A DNA stretch of 64,000 nt, from contig NZ_CP021731.1 in NCBI RefSeq assembly GCF_003628555.1, positions 3,906,001 through 3,970,000 on the forward strand, read 5' to 3'. Each line of letters starts with the position of its first letter. Position 1 is the first letter of the stretch. The translations under genes and the position numbers were made by a program. Shown piece by piece: positions 9,287 through 20,900 of this stretch. A model generated the notes under the pieces. The model saw nothing but the letters and a program-made list of their open reading frames with translations. It had not been told where the DNA came from and made no database searches. Source of the DNA: Azoarcus sp. DN11. GTDB taxonomy: Bacteria > Pseudomonadota > Gammaproteobacteria > Burkholderiales > Rhodocyclaceae.

Positions 9287-9952
9287 TCAATCGTCGTTCA
9301 TGACCCCCAGCAGTTGCAGCAGGCTGGTGAAGAGGTTGTAGATCGTCACGTACAGGGTCACGGTCGCCATCACGTAGTTCGTCTCGCCGCCGTGGATGAT
9401 GTTGCTGGTCTCGTACAGGATCAGCCCCGACATCAGCAGCACGAACATCGCCGACACCGCCAGCGACAGGCCCGGCATCGAGAAGAACACCGCGCCGAGG
9501 CCGGCGAGGAAGGCGACGAGGATGCCGACGGTCAGGAAACCGCCCATGAACGAGAAATCCTTGCGCGTCGTCACCGCGTAGGCCGACAGCCCCAGGAAGA
9601 TCGCCGCGGTGCCGCCCATCGCCTGCATCACGATCTGGTGACCGTTGGGCAGCGCCAGATACCTCGACACGATCGGCCCCAGCGTGAAGCCCATGAAGCC
9701 GGTCAGCGCGAACACGAACAGCACGCCCAGCCCGCTGTCGCGAAACTTGGTCGTCAGGAACAGCAGGCCGAAGTAGCCCACCAGCGTGATGATCAGGCCC
9801 GGATGCGGCAGGCCGAGCGCCATCGAGAGCCCGGCGGTCGCAGCCGAGAACGCGAGCGTCATCGACAGCAGCAGGTAGGTGTTGCGGATGACCCGGTTGG
9901 TCGACAGGACCGAGGCCTCCGAACGGGTTATGGTTGCGATACGGTTTTCCAT
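9287..9952 (-). CDS. Bax inhibitor-1 / YccA family membrane protein
   Basis: 221 residues, almost the length of E. coli YccA (219). Seven hydrophobic segments run from NTYLLLSMTLAFSAATAG to the C-terminus, with the BI-1 signature region near LYETSNIIHGGETNYVMATV and the C-terminal acidic residues (MNDD). YccA modulates the membrane protease FtsH; other BI-1 proteins are pH-gated calcium-leak channels. ATG 9952 (MENRIATITRSE) is chosen because of the strong GGAGGTAAT ribosome site just upstream. It lies 40 bp after the hibernation-factor gene on the same strand. Confidence 0.93.
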   Translation of the reverse strand: MENRIATITRSEASVLSTNRVIRNTYLLLSMTLAFSAATAGLSMALGLPHPGLIITLVGYFGLLFLTTKFRDSGLGVLFVFALTGFMGFTLGPIVSRYLALPNGHQIVMQAMGGTAAIFLGLSAYAVTTRKDFSFMGGFLTVGILVAFLAGLGAVFFSMPGLSLAVSAMFVLLMSGLILYETSNIIHGGETNYVMATVTLYVTIYNLFTSLLQLLGVMNDD

Positions 9953-9992
9953 CGAGCGATTACCTCCGTTGTTCGAGTTTTGAGCGGCACCG

Positions 9993-10340
9993 TCACGCGC
10001 CGGCCGGCACCGCATCGGGCATCAGCCCGCGCACGACGCGCCGCTGCCGCTGGAGCCGGCGGGCCAGCACCTGCGCCACACGATCGGCAGCGCCATCCAC
10101 CGCCGCCCGGGCTTCGGCCGCCGTGATCGCGAAGATCACGTCGGGAAGGTTGCGCAGGCGCAGTTGTACCACGCAACGCTTGTCCACGCCGCCACGCGGG
10201 CCGTTCACGTCCGCCACCTTGACCCGCGCCCACCGGATGTGGTCGCGGAAGCGGCCGACGGCAAACTTCATGCGCCGTGCGACATACTCACGCAGACCGG
10301 ACGGCGTTTCGACACCGTTACATTGCAGATCGATTCGCAT
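9993..10340 (-). CDS. HPF/RaiA-family ribosome hibernation factor
   Basis: 115 residues, the single-domain (short) form. The beta-alpha-beta fold is seen in MRIDLQCNGVETPSGLREYV, then RWARVKVADVNGPRGGVDKRCVVQLRL and a helix ending AADRVAQVLARRLQRQRR, basic as expected for binding the 30S decoding channel. These proteins inactivate or dimerise ribosomes in slow growth. ATG 10340 is preceded by AAAGGAGATG, a strong ribosome site. It is not next to rpoN as in many proteobacteria, so it may be a second paralogue; I cannot decide between HPF and RaiA naming. Confidence 0.85.
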   Translation of the reverse strand: MRIDLQCNGVETPSGLREYVARRMKFAVGRFRDHIRWARVKVADVNGPRGGVDKRCVVQLRLRNLPDVIFAITAAEARAAVDGAADRVAQVLARRLQRQRRVVRGLMPDAVPAGA

Positions 10341-10640
10341 TGCAGCATCTCCTTTCGTGGTGAACCGGCAAGCCGGCCCGCTGGAGAAGTATGGGCGCGC
10401 GACGATTTCCAAAAAAGAAGATCGACAATGAGCAGAGTTCAGTTTTTTTCGAACTTGAAATCCGACGGCCCGGCCCAACATACCCCAGCGCCGAAACGCA
10501 GCATGGGGCGCTTACCACCGATGGCCGAAAAAGAACGTCGAACAGGAAGAGGGAAGCAACGGAACACCGCAGCGGAGATTGGACCTCGCGAACTCTGCTA
10601 AAATCCGCGACCTTTGCTGCGCTTTCCGTTCGAGAAAGAC
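10341..10640. other. Leader region between the hibernation factor and tRNA-Leu
   Basis: About 300 bp without a gene. It contains the upstream region of the minus-strand hibernation-factor gene, with a less GC-rich patch at 10405-10455, and near its right end an extended -10 candidate pointing right (10596-10604). No protein family or riboswitch fold recognised. Confidence 0.5.
10596..10604 (+). promoter_or_regulatory. Extended -10 element, candidate queA promoter
   Basis: TGC TAAAAT reads as an extended -10 on the plus strand without a good -35. Initiation near 10611 would make a transcript that crosses the tRNA-Leu gene in antisense before reaching queA at 10774. Confidence 0.35.
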
Positions 10641-10725
10641 TGGTGCCGGGAGTGGGACTCGAACCCACACACCTTGCGGCGGCGGATTTTGAATCCGCTG
10701 CGTCTACCGATTCCGCCATCCCGGC
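10641..10725 (-). tRNA. tRNA-Leu (anticodon CAA)
   Basis: 85 nt including an encoded CCA end (TGG at 10641-10643 on the plus strand). The acceptor stem GCCGGGA pairs with TCCCGGC, the T-arm contains GGTTCGAGTCC, and the anticodon arm GCGGATT CAA AATCCGC gives anticodon CAA, reading UUG. The long variable arm is typical of tRNA-Leu. It lies head-to-head with queA. Confidence 0.97.
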
Positions 10726-10739
10726 CCGGGAAGCGCCGC

Positions 10740-10769
10740 ATTATCCATGAAAGCCCCGGCCAGCAGCAA
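10740..10769 (-). promoter_or_regulatory. Candidate tRNA-Leu promoter
   Basis: Minus-strand -10 GATAAT (10740-10745) and -35 TTGCTG (10764-10769) with an 18-bp spacer, about 8 bp before the mature tRNA 5' end plus a short leader. It overlaps the sequence just before and around the queA start. Confidence 0.45.
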
Positions 10770-10773
10770 GCGC

Positions 10774-12913
<2,140 letters not shown>

Positions 12914-12920
12914 ATTCCCG

Positions 12921-12956
12921 GTGCATGATGTGCGGCTTCGGAGCCGCGAAATGCAC
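12921..12956 (+). terminator. Hairpin after tgt
   Basis: Two-part stem: GTGCAT (12921-12926) with ATGCAC (12951-12956), enclosing GCGGCT/AGCCGC around a TCGG loop. No U-run follows, so it may be a processing or Rho-associated structure rather than a classical terminator. Confidence 0.4.
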
Positions 12957-13001
12957 CACAACTCCCCGCGCGCCGGTTGCCACAGGCGCGACAGGGCCTG
13001 C

Positions 13002-13010
13002 TGCTATAAT
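13002..13010 (+). promoter_or_regulatory. Extended -10 promoter of yajC-secD-secF
   Basis: TGC followed by a perfect TATAAT (13005-13010), about 33 bp before the yajC GTG. The -35 region matches poorly, as expected for an extended -10 promoter. Confidence 0.55.
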
Positions 13011-13042
13011 CCGCCGTTTTAGGCAACTACCCGGAGTCACCC

Positions 13043-13369
13043 GTGTTCATTTCCAACGCATACGCCCAGGCTGCCGCCGCTGGCGACCCCACCAGCGGCC
13101 TGATGGGCATGCTGCCGCTGGTCCTGATGTTCATCGTCCTGTGGTTCCTGATGATCCGCCCGCAGATGAAGCGCGCGAAGGAGCACAAGGCGTTGGTCTC
13201 CGCGCTCGCCAAGGGCGACGAGGTCGTCACCCAGGGCGGCATTGCGGGGCGCGTGACCCAGGTCGGTGAAAGCTTCCTGCGCATCGAAGTCGCCGACAAC
13301 GTCAATATCCTCGTGCAGAGCCAGGCCGTCGCCACCGTGCTGCCGAAGGGCACGCTGAAGACCCTGTAA
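13043..13369 (+). CDS. yajC: Sec translocon accessory subunit YajC
   Basis: 108 residues. One N-terminal membrane helix (MGMLPLVLMFIVLWFLMIRPQ) and the conserved RPQMKRAKEHKALVSAL plus GDEVVTQGGIAGRVTQV of the family. YajC associates with SecDF-YidC at the inner membrane. Translation starts at GTG 13043, with CGGAG eight bases upstream. The synteny tgt-yajC-secD-secF is the standard proteobacterial one. Confidence 0.96.
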   Translation: MFISNAYAQAAAAGDPTSGLMGMLPLVLMFIVLWFLMIRPQMKRAKEHKALVSALAKGDEVVTQGGIAGRVTQVGESFLRIEVADNVNILVQSQAVATVLPKGTLKTL

Positions 13370-13378
13370 GCTCCCCGC

Positions 13379-13411
13379 GCACGGGGCGCGGGCCAGCCGC
13401 CCGCCCCGTGC
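13379..13411 (+). other. Strong hairpin between yajC and secD
   Basis: Perfect 10-bp inverted repeat GCACGGGGCG (13379-13388) / CGCCCCGTGC (13402-13411), loop 13 nt, no immediate U-run. Its place, ten bases after the yajC stop within the operon, suggests an attenuator or mRNA-stability element that sets the yajC:secDF ratio. Confidence 0.5.
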
Positions 13412-13456
13412 CGCCGCGGCCAGCCGCCTCATCCTTTTTCCAAGCCCATCCATGTC

Positions 13457-15316
13457 ATGAACCGCTACCCGCTCTGGAAGAACATCCTTATCGGTCTGGT
13501 CCTGTTCTTCGGCCTGATCTACACCCTTCCCAACTTCTACGGCGAAGTGCCGGCAGTTCAGGTTTCCAGCGGCAAGGCCACCCTCAAGCTCGACGCCTCG
13601 CTCAAGGGCACGATCGAGCAGGCGCTCAACGACGCTCGGATCGAGCACACCGGGCTGTTCACCGATGCCAACAGCATCCGCGTGCGCGTCCCGAACACCG
13701 ACGTGCAGCTGCGCGCCAAGGACGCCATCGAGAAGCGCCTGAACCCCGACCCGCACGACCCGTCCTACGTCGTCGCGCTGAACCTGCTGTCCGCCTCGCC
13801 GAGCTGGCTCACTGCGATCCACGCCCTGCCGATGTACCTCGGCCTGGACCTGCGCGGCGGCGTGCACTTCCTGCTCCAGGTCGATATGCCGGGCGCGATC
13901 ACGAAGCGCCTCGACGCGACCGCTGCCGACCTGCGCACGCTGCTGCGCGACAAGAACGTGCGCCACGCCGGCATCACGCGTGAAGGCAACAATGTCGTGC
14001 TGCGCTTCCGCGATGCCCAGCAGCGCGATACCGCGCGCAGGGCGATCGGCGCCAGCACCGCGGACCTGCAGCTCGCCGACCGCGACGACGCCGCCGACGA
14101 TCTCAAGCTGGTCGCGACGCTGTCGCAGGCCGCGCAGAAGAACATCCGCGACTTTGCCATCAAGCAGAACATCACCACGCTGCACAACCGCATCAACGAA
14201 CTGGGCGTAGCCGAACCGGTGATCCAGCAGCAGGGCCTCGACCGCATCGTCGTGCAGCTGCCCGGCGTGCAGGACGTTGCCAAGGCGAAGGACATCCTCG
14301 GCCGGACCGCGACGCTGGAAGTGCGCCTCGTCGATGACACGCCGGGCGCCCTCGAAGGCGCGCTGGCCGGCAGCGTGCCGCTCGGCACCGAGCTGTACAA
14401 CGAACGCGGCGGCTCGCCGATCCTCGTCAAGAACCAGGTCGTGCTGACGGGCGACCGCCTCACCGACGCGCAACCCGGCTTCGACGGTCAGACGCACGAA
14501 CCGGCGGTGCATCTGACGCTCGACGCCGCCGGCAGCCGCATCTTCCGCGACGTCACGCGCGAGAACGTCGGCAAGCGCATGGCGATCCTGCTGATCGAGA
14601 AGGGCAAGGGCGAAGTCGTGACCGCGCCGGTGATCCGCACCGAGATCGGCGGCGGGCGCGTGCAGATCTCCGGTCGCATGACGACGCAGGAAGCGAGCGA
14701 CGTCGCGCTGCTGCTGCGCGCCGGCAGTCTCGCCGCGCCGATGGAAATCATCGAGGAGCGCACCATCGGGCCGAGCCTCGGCGCCGAGAACATCGCCAAG
14801 GGCTTCCACTCGACGCTGTGGGGCTTCGTCGCGATCGCGATCTTCATGAGCGTCTACTACATGCTGTTCGGTCTGGTGTCGGTGGTCGCGCTGGCGGCGA
14901 ACCTGCTGCTGCTGGTCGCGCTGCTGTCGCTGCTGCAGGCGACGCTGACCCTACCCGGCATCGCGGCCATGGCGCTCACGCTGGGCATGGCGATCGACGC
15001 GAACGTGCTGATCAACGAACGCATCCGCGAAGAACTGCGCAACGGCGCCACGCCGCAAGCGGCGATCCATGCCGGCTACGAGCGCGCGTTCGACACGATT
15101 CTCGACTCCAACATCACGACGCTGATCGCCGGCATCGCGCTGCTGGTGTTCGGCTCGGGTCCGGTGCGCGGCTTCGCGGTCGTGCATTGCCTGGGCATCC
15201 TGACCTCGATGTTCAGCGCCATCCTGATCTCGCGCATGCTCGTGAATTTCATCTACGGGCGCCGCCGCAAGGTCGAGTCGCTGTCGATCGGCCAGATCTG
15301 GAAGCCGGGCAACTGA
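13457..15316 (+). CDS. secD: Protein translocase subunit SecD
   Basis: 619 residues. First membrane helix at 8-28 (WKNILIGLVLFFGLIYTLPN), then the large periplasmic P1 domain with DLRGGVHFLLQVD, then five C-terminal helices (for example VSVVALAANLLLLVALLSLL and MAIDANVLINERIREEL). SecD with SecF uses the proton gradient to pull substrates through SecYEG from the periplasmic side; the Asp in the IDANVLINERIREE motif is the conserved membrane charge. secF follows 35 bp downstream. Confidence 0.97.
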   Translation: MNRYPLWKNILIGLVLFFGLIYTLPNFYGEVPAVQVSSGKATLKLDASLKGTIEQALNDARIEHTGLFTDANSIRVRVPNTDVQLRAKDAIEKRLNPDPHDPSYVVALNLLSASPSWLTAIHALPMYLGLDLRGGVHFLLQVDMPGAITKRLDATAADLRTLLRDKNVRHAGITREGNNVVLRFRDAQQRDTARRAIGASTADLQLADRDDAADDLKLVATLSQAAQKNIRDFAIKQNITTLHNRINELGVAEPVIQQQGLDRIVVQLPGVQDVAKAKDILGRTATLEVRLVDDTPGALEGALAGSVPLGTELYNERGGSPILVKNQVVLTGDRLTDAQPGFDGQTHEPAVHLTLDAAGSRIFRDVTRENVGKRMAILLIEKGKGEVVTAPVIRTEIGGGRVQISGRMTTQEASDVALLLRAGSLAAPMEIIEERTIGPSLGAENIAKGFHSTLWGFVAIAIFMSVYYMLFGLVSVVALAANLLLLVALLSLLQATLTLPGIAAMALTLGMAIDANVLINERIREELRNGATPQAAIHAGYERAFDTILDSNITTLIAGIALLVFGSGPVRGFAVVHCLGILTSMFSAILISRMLVNFIYGRRRKVESLSIGQIWKPGN

Positions 15317-15351
15317 CCACGCACGCACAAGGCTGAATACAGGGCTGAAAA

Positions 15352-16281
15352 ATGGAATTCTTCCGCATCAAGAAAGACATCCCGTTCATGCGCCATGCGC
15401 TGGTGTTCAACATCATCTCGTTGATCACCTTCGTGCTGGCGGTGTTCTTCCTCGCAACACGCGGCCTGCACCTGTCGGTCGAGTTCACCGGCGGCACCCT
15501 GATCGAGGTGACCTACACCCAGGCGCCCGAGCTCGAACCGATCCGCACCGCGCTCGCCGCGAACGGTTACCCCGACGCGCAGGTGCAGAACTTCGGCAGC
15601 GCCCGCGATGTGCTGATCCGCCTGCCGAACCGCGGCGACCTCGACTCCGCCAAGGTATCCGAACGCACGATGACGACCCTGCATTCGGTCGGCGGCGCGC
15701 CCGAGTTGCGGCGCGTCGAGTTCGTCGGGCCGCAGGTCGGCAAGGAACTCGCCTCCGACGGCGCAATGGCGCTCCTGCTCGTGATCTTCGGCATCGTCGT
15801 GTATCTGGCGATGCGCTTCGAGTGGCGCTTCGCGGTGTCGGCGATCATCGCCAACCTCCACGACGTCGTGATCATTCTCGGCTTCTTCGCGTTCTTCCAG
15901 TGGGAGTTCTCGCTGCCCGTGCTGGCGGCCGTGCTCGCGGTGCTGGGCTACTCGGTGAACGAGTCGGTCGTCGTCTTCGACCGGGTACGCGAGACCTTCA
16001 AGAAGAAGCGCAACATGAGCACACCGCAGGTGCTCGACCATGCGATCACCTCGACCATCTCGCGGACCGTGATCACCCACGGCAGCACGCAGATGATGGT
16101 GCTCGCGATGCTGCTCTTCGGCGGCGAAACCCTGCACTACTTCGCGATGGCGCTGACGATCGGCATCCTCTTCGGCATCTACTCCTCGGTGCTGGTCGCG
16201 AGCCCGCTGGTGATGTGGCTGGGCGTGTCGCGCGAGCAGTTCATCAGGCCGAAGAAGGAAAAGGAAGAGGCGGTCGTCTGA
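15352..16281 (+). CDS. secF: Protein translocase subunit SecF
   Basis: 309 residues with six predicted membrane helices. MRHALVFNIISLITFVLAVFF is the first; the signature LSVEFTGGTLIEV and the C-terminal GYSVNESVVVFDRVRE (functionally charged motif of helix 4) are clear. It partners SecD. The marC-type gene begins 16 bp after the stop, so the operon may extend to it. Confidence 0.97.
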   Translation: MEFFRIKKDIPFMRHALVFNIISLITFVLAVFFLATRGLHLSVEFTGGTLIEVTYTQAPELEPIRTALAANGYPDAQVQNFGSARDVLIRLPNRGDLDSAKVSERTMTTLHSVGGAPELRRVEFVGPQVGKELASDGAMALLLVIFGIVVYLAMRFEWRFAVSAIIANLHDVVIILGFFAFFQWEFSLPVLAAVLAVLGYSVNESVVVFDRVRETFKKKRNMSTPQVLDHAITSTISRTVITHGSTQMMVLAMLLFGGETLHYFAMALTIGILFGIYSSVLVASPLVMWLGVSREQFIRPKKEKEEAVV

Positions 16282-16297
16282 CGACCCCGGCGCGGCG

Positions 16298-16918
16298 ATG
16301 AACGAGTTCCTGCAGGCCTTCGTCAGCCTTCTGGCGATCACGAACCCGATCATCGCCGCGCCGATGTTTCTCGGCATCGTCGCCGGCGTGCCCGCCGCGG
16401 CCCGCCGCCGCGCCGCCGGCCAGGCCGCGATGGCTGTGCTGGCGATCCTCGCCGGCGCCGCGATCGGCGGGCGCTACATCCTCGAACTCTTCGGCATCTC
16501 GCTCGACGCCTTCCGCACCGCCGGCGGCCTGGTCATCATCCTCGTCGGCCTCGAGATGCTGCGCGGCAGCCCCAGCGGCATCCAGCAGGACCAGGCTTCG
16601 CCGGAAGACGCGCAGGACCGCATCGTCGTTCCCTTCGCGATGCCGCTCGTCGCCGGCCCCGGCGCGATCACCACCGCGATCACGCTGTCGGTGGCGTACC
16701 CGTCACGGCTCTACCTGCCAGTGATCGCCCTGCTCGCGTCGGTCGCCACCGCCGTCGTGCTGTGGCTCGTGCTGCGCGTCGCGCTCGCCCGGCAACGGCT
16801 CGCCACGCCGCGCGTCGAACGCATCTTCACCCGCTTCATGGGCCTGATCCTGGTCGCGATCGGCTTCCAGATCGGGATGCTGGGCATCCGCGACTTCTTC
16901 GGACTCGCCGGCGCCTGA
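16298..16918 (+). CDS. MarC-family membrane protein
   Basis: 206 residues with six hydrophobic segments. It starts MNEFLQAFVSLLAITNPIIAAPMFLG, the typical NP/G-containing first helix, and has VPFAMPLVAGPGAITTAI, the repeat of that motif. MarC/UPF0056 proteins are integral inner-membrane proteins of unsettled function; the old multiple-antibiotic-resistance link is not supported. Sits at the tail of the secDF operon and converges with the DUF2322 gene, 13 bp apart. Confidence 0.88.
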   Translation: MNEFLQAFVSLLAITNPIIAAPMFLGIVAGVPAAARRRAAGQAAMAVLAILAGAAIGGRYILELFGISLDAFRTAGGLVIILVGLEMLRGSPSGIQQDQASPEDAQDRIVVPFAMPLVAGPGAITTAITLSVAYPSRLYLPVIALLASVATAVVLWLVLRVALARQRLATPRVERIFTRFMGLILVAIGFQIGMLGIRDFFGLAGA

Positions 16919-16931
16919 CGGCCTTTCTCCC

Positions 16932-17249
16932 TCAGACCGCAAACACCTGCTTCACCCGCAGCACGTCGCCGCGCTCGATCACGCCGATCAGCCGGTCGAT
17001 GTTCGGATGCTTGCCCGGACTCTCGCGCGCGTCCCCGGTGTGCTCCGCATACAGCTCCAGCCCTTTCCTCGCTGCCTCGGCGTTGATCGAGCCGTAGAGC
17101 TGGGCGAGATGGTTGTAGACGGCCAGCGAGCCCGCCTGCCCGGACTTGTTCTCGATCGTCGCGACGACTGCGCCTTGCGCATCGAGAAGATTGAGCGCCG
17201 CGAGGTGGGAGACCTTCGGCAACTGCTTCAGAGTGTCGGCAAACGCCAT
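16932..17249 (-). CDS. DUF2322 family protein
   Basis: 105 residues, soluble. I recognise it as DUF2322 from the pattern FADTLKQLPKVSHLAALNL, IENKSGQAGSLAVYNHLAQLYG and the C-terminal RLIGVIERGDVLRVKQVFA. No function is known. It runs on its own between marC and purB, with a GGAAACAGG ribosome site upstream of ATG 17249. No catalytic motif is apparent. Confidence 0.8.
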   Translation of the reverse strand: MAFADTLKQLPKVSHLAALNLLDAQGAVVATIENKSGQAGSLAVYNHLAQLYGSINAEAARKGLELYAEHTGDARESPGKHPNIDRLIGVIERGDVLRVKQVFAV

Positions 17250-17278
17250 TCCTGTTTCCTTTCCATCGATTCAATGGA

Positions 17279-17300
17279 AACGCCACCCGCAGGTGGCGTT
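17279..17300 (-). terminator. Terminator of purB
   Basis: Perfect 9-bp stem AACGCCACC (17279-17287) / GGTGGCGTT (17292-17300) with a 4-nt loop, 40 bp after the purB stop, followed on the minus strand by TTTCC. Confidence 0.65.
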
Positions 17301-17340
17301 CATGTCATTCAGCCGCGAGCGCGCCTCCGGCGCAGCTGCC

Positions 17341-18810
<1,470 letters not shown>

Positions 18811-18817
18811 TCACACC

Positions 18818-19201
18818 ATGAGCGACTCCGAAAAATACCGCATCAAGGTGACTGCGGTCGCCGAATACGTACCGGGGCAGTCTGCGCCGGAGGAGGATCG
18901 CTACGTGTTCGCCTATCACATCACGCTCACCAACACCGGCAGCGTCGGCGCCCAGCTTCTCAGCCGCCACTGGATCATCACCGACGGATCGGGGAAGGTG
19001 CAGGAGGTGCGCGGACAGGGGGTGATCGGCGAACAACCCGTGCTCGCGCCCGGAGAGCAGTTCAGCTATTCGAGCGGCTCCGTCCTCGAAACGGCGGTCG
19101 GAACGATGCAGGGCAGCTATCAGATGGTCGCGGCAGACGACCACCGCTTCGACGTCGAGATTCCGCTTTTCGTGCTCGCGATGCCGCGCGTGCTTCACTG
19201 A
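18818..19201 (+). CDS. apaG: ApaG domain protein
   Basis: 127 residues, typical for ApaG (about 125). An all-beta fibronectin-III-like fold is suggested by KYRIKVTAVAEYVPGQSAPEEDRYVFAYHITLTN, LLSRHWIITDGSGKVQEVRGQGVIGEQPVLAPGE and the C-terminal MVAADDHRFDVEIPLFVLA. ApaG is often linked to Co2+/Mg2+ efflux phenotypes and to apaH, which in this genome lies far away at 61534-62331. Start ATG 18818 gives the usual N-terminus. Confidence 0.93.
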   Translation: MSDSEKYRIKVTAVAEYVPGQSAPEEDRYVFAYHITLTNTGSVGAQLLSRHWIITDGSGKVQEVRGQGVIGEQPVLAPGEQFSYSSGSVLETAVGTMQGSYQMVAADDHRFDVEIPLFVLAMPRVLH

Positions 19202-19220
19202 GCCCGCGCCGGGCCGGGCG

Positions 19221-20807
19221 CTAGGCCGCGCCGCCCTCCTGGAACAGCCGCGCCGGCAGCAGCACCTGCACCGCGGTGCCCTTGCCCAGTTCGGACTCCA
19301 CCCGGACATGGCCGTCGTACAGGTGGGTCAGCGTATGGACCACGGCGAGCCCCATGCCGGTGCCGCGCCCGACGTCCTTGGTCGTGAAGAAGGGTTCGAA
19401 CAGCTTCTCGCGGTGCTCCGCCGAGATCCCCGTGCCGACGTCGGTCACGGTGATCGCGAGGAAGTCGCCACGGAATTCGTGGCGACAGGAGTCGCAGCGC
19501 TGCATCGCGTCGAAGCTCACGCGCTCGGCGGTGAGCCGGATGGTTCCGATGCCGGTGATCGCGTCGCGCGCGTTGATCAGCAGATTCATCATGATCTGGT
19601 GAACGTGCGCCGGATCGACGGACAGCTGCGGCAGATCCGGTTCGATTTCGGCCACCACCGCAAGCGTGTCCGGCAGCGTCGCGCGCAGCAGCCCGACGAC
19701 CTCCCGCCCGATCTGAACGACCTGCGAGCTGCCCGGCTGCACCGCGCCGCCGCGCCTGAAACTGAGCAGCTGCTGGATCAGCTCGCGCGCCCGCTGGCCG
19801 GCCGCGCGAATCTCGTCGACGTACTTGATCACGCGCGGCAGCCGGCCGTCCGCCTTGAGCTGCGTGGACGCCAGCTGCGAATAGCCGAGGATCGCCGCGA
19901 GCACATTGTTGAAGTCGTGGGCGATGCCGCCCGCAAGCGTGGCGACGAGCTCCATGCGCTCGAGCCGCGCGACGCGTTCGAACAGCTCGTGCCGGCGACG
20001 CTCGTCGTCGCGCATCTGGGTGATGTCTTCCTTCAGCGCGACGAAGTGGCGCACCTCGCCGCTCTCGTCCCGTACCGGCGACACCGAAACCGCCTCGCGG
20101 ATCAGTCGTCCATCGCGACTGCGGTTGGACATCTCGCCGCGCCAGGTCTGCCCGGTGAGGATCGTCCCCCACAGGTCCGCGTATTCCTCCTGCGTCGTCT
20201 CGCCGGACTTGAAGATGCTCGGCCGGGCGCCGATCAGCTCTTCCTCGGAATATCCATAGGCCTTGCAGCACGCCGGGTTCACGTATTCGATGCGGCCATT
20301 GCGGTCGGTGATGATGACCGAACAGCCCGATTGCGCGATCGCCTCCGCCAGCGTGCGGTTGCGCACCTCGCTCGCGCGCAGGGCATCTTCCGCACGCTTG
20401 ATCGGCGTGATGTCGGCAAAGCTCGTGATCACCGACGTGATGCGACCGGCCATGTCCGCGAGGGGCTGGCTGTTGACCTGTATCCAGACGGGCTCGCGCC
20501 CCGGATGGGCGATCCCCATGATCACGCCGCGCTGCGGCGATCCCGTGCGCAGGGTGACCATCGCAGGATGCTGGTCGGGCGGACAGGGAGAGCCATCCTC
20601 GTTCACGAAGGCGACCGGGAGGCTCGCGGCCGTCCGGCCTTCCAGCTCCGCAGCGGAAAGGCCGTAGATCCGCTGCGCGGTGTGGTTACTGGCAATGATC
20701 CGCCCCGCGCCGTCACGCACGACGACCCCGTCGAGCATCACGTCGAAAAGGGGGGACAGATCGGCCTGTCCCTTGGTCCGGAGCAAGGACTGCAACTCGT
20801 CGGCCAT
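19221..20807 (-). CDS. Orphan PAS-PAS histidine kinase with CxxC in the ATPase domain
   Basis: 528 residues, no membrane helix, so cytoplasmic. PAS 1 covers about residues 15-138 and PAS 2 about 150-265 (GYSEEELIGARPSIFKSG). HisKA has His297 in AGGIAHDFNNVLA; HATPase_c has the N box at 408-417 (NLLINARDAI), DVGTG at 456 and GTGMGLAVVH. Between N and G1 boxes lies a short insert with Cys438 and Cys441 (RCDSCRHEF), a possible metal or redox site seen in some related kinases. No response regulator adjoins it; neighbours are apaG and argJ, so its output is unknown. Confidence 0.88.
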   Translation of the reverse strand: MADELQSLLRTKGQADLSPLFDVMLDGVVVRDGAGRIIASNHTAQRIYGLSAAELEGRTAASLPVAFVNEDGSPCPPDQHPAMVTLRTGSPQRGVIMGIAHPGREPVWIQVNSQPLADMAGRITSVITSFADITPIKRAEDALRASEVRNRTLAEAIAQSGCSVIITDRNGRIEYVNPACCKAYGYSEEELIGARPSIFKSGETTQEEYADLWGTILTGQTWRGEMSNRSRDGRLIREAVSVSPVRDESGEVRHFVALKEDITQMRDDERRRHELFERVARLERMELVATLAGGIAHDFNNVLAAILGYSQLASTQLKADGRLPRVIKYVDEIRAAGQRARELIQQLLSFRRGGAVQPGSSQVVQIGREVVGLLRATLPDTLAVVAEIEPDLPQLSVDPAHVHQIMMNLLINARDAITGIGTIRLTAERVSFDAMQRCDSCRHEFRGDFLAITVTDVGTGISAEHREKLFEPFFTTKDVGRGTGMGLAVVHTLTHLYDGHVRVESELGKGTAVQVLLPARLFQEGGAA

Positions 20808-20834
20808 CAGGTTCGCGATCGGACTGGATTACGA

Positions 20835-20864
20835 ATTATACGTTCAGCATAAATCCGCTGCCAC
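20835..20864 (-). promoter_or_regulatory. Promoter of the PAS histidine kinase
   Basis: Perfect TATAAT -10 (20835-20840) with GTGGCA (20859-20864; 4/6) at 18-bp spacing; predicted start near 20828, about 20 nt before the ATG. No strong ribosome site follows, so translation may be weak. Confidence 0.5.
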
Positions 20865-20866
20865 CC

Positions 20867-20900
20867 GATTATCGGAGTTGCACGCTCAGCTCCGATAATC
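20867..20900 (-). terminator. Hairpin spanning the argJ stop codon
   Basis: Perfect 11-bp inverted repeat GATTATCGGAG (20867-20877) / CTCCGATAATC (20890-20900). The right arm encodes the last argJ codons and the stop lies beside the loop. It would fold at the end of the argJ mRNA; no U-run follows. The kinase promoter -35 adjoins it. Confidence 0.45.

Noticed and set aside
10318..10719. Open frame on the minus strand starting [26 protein letters not shown]
   Set aside because: It is the sense translation of the tRNA-Leu gene, a classic misannotation.
10391..10750. Open frame on the plus strand ending in [25 protein letters not shown]
   Set aside because: That end is the antisense translation of tRNA-Leu, a well-known false protein; no family likeness in the rest.
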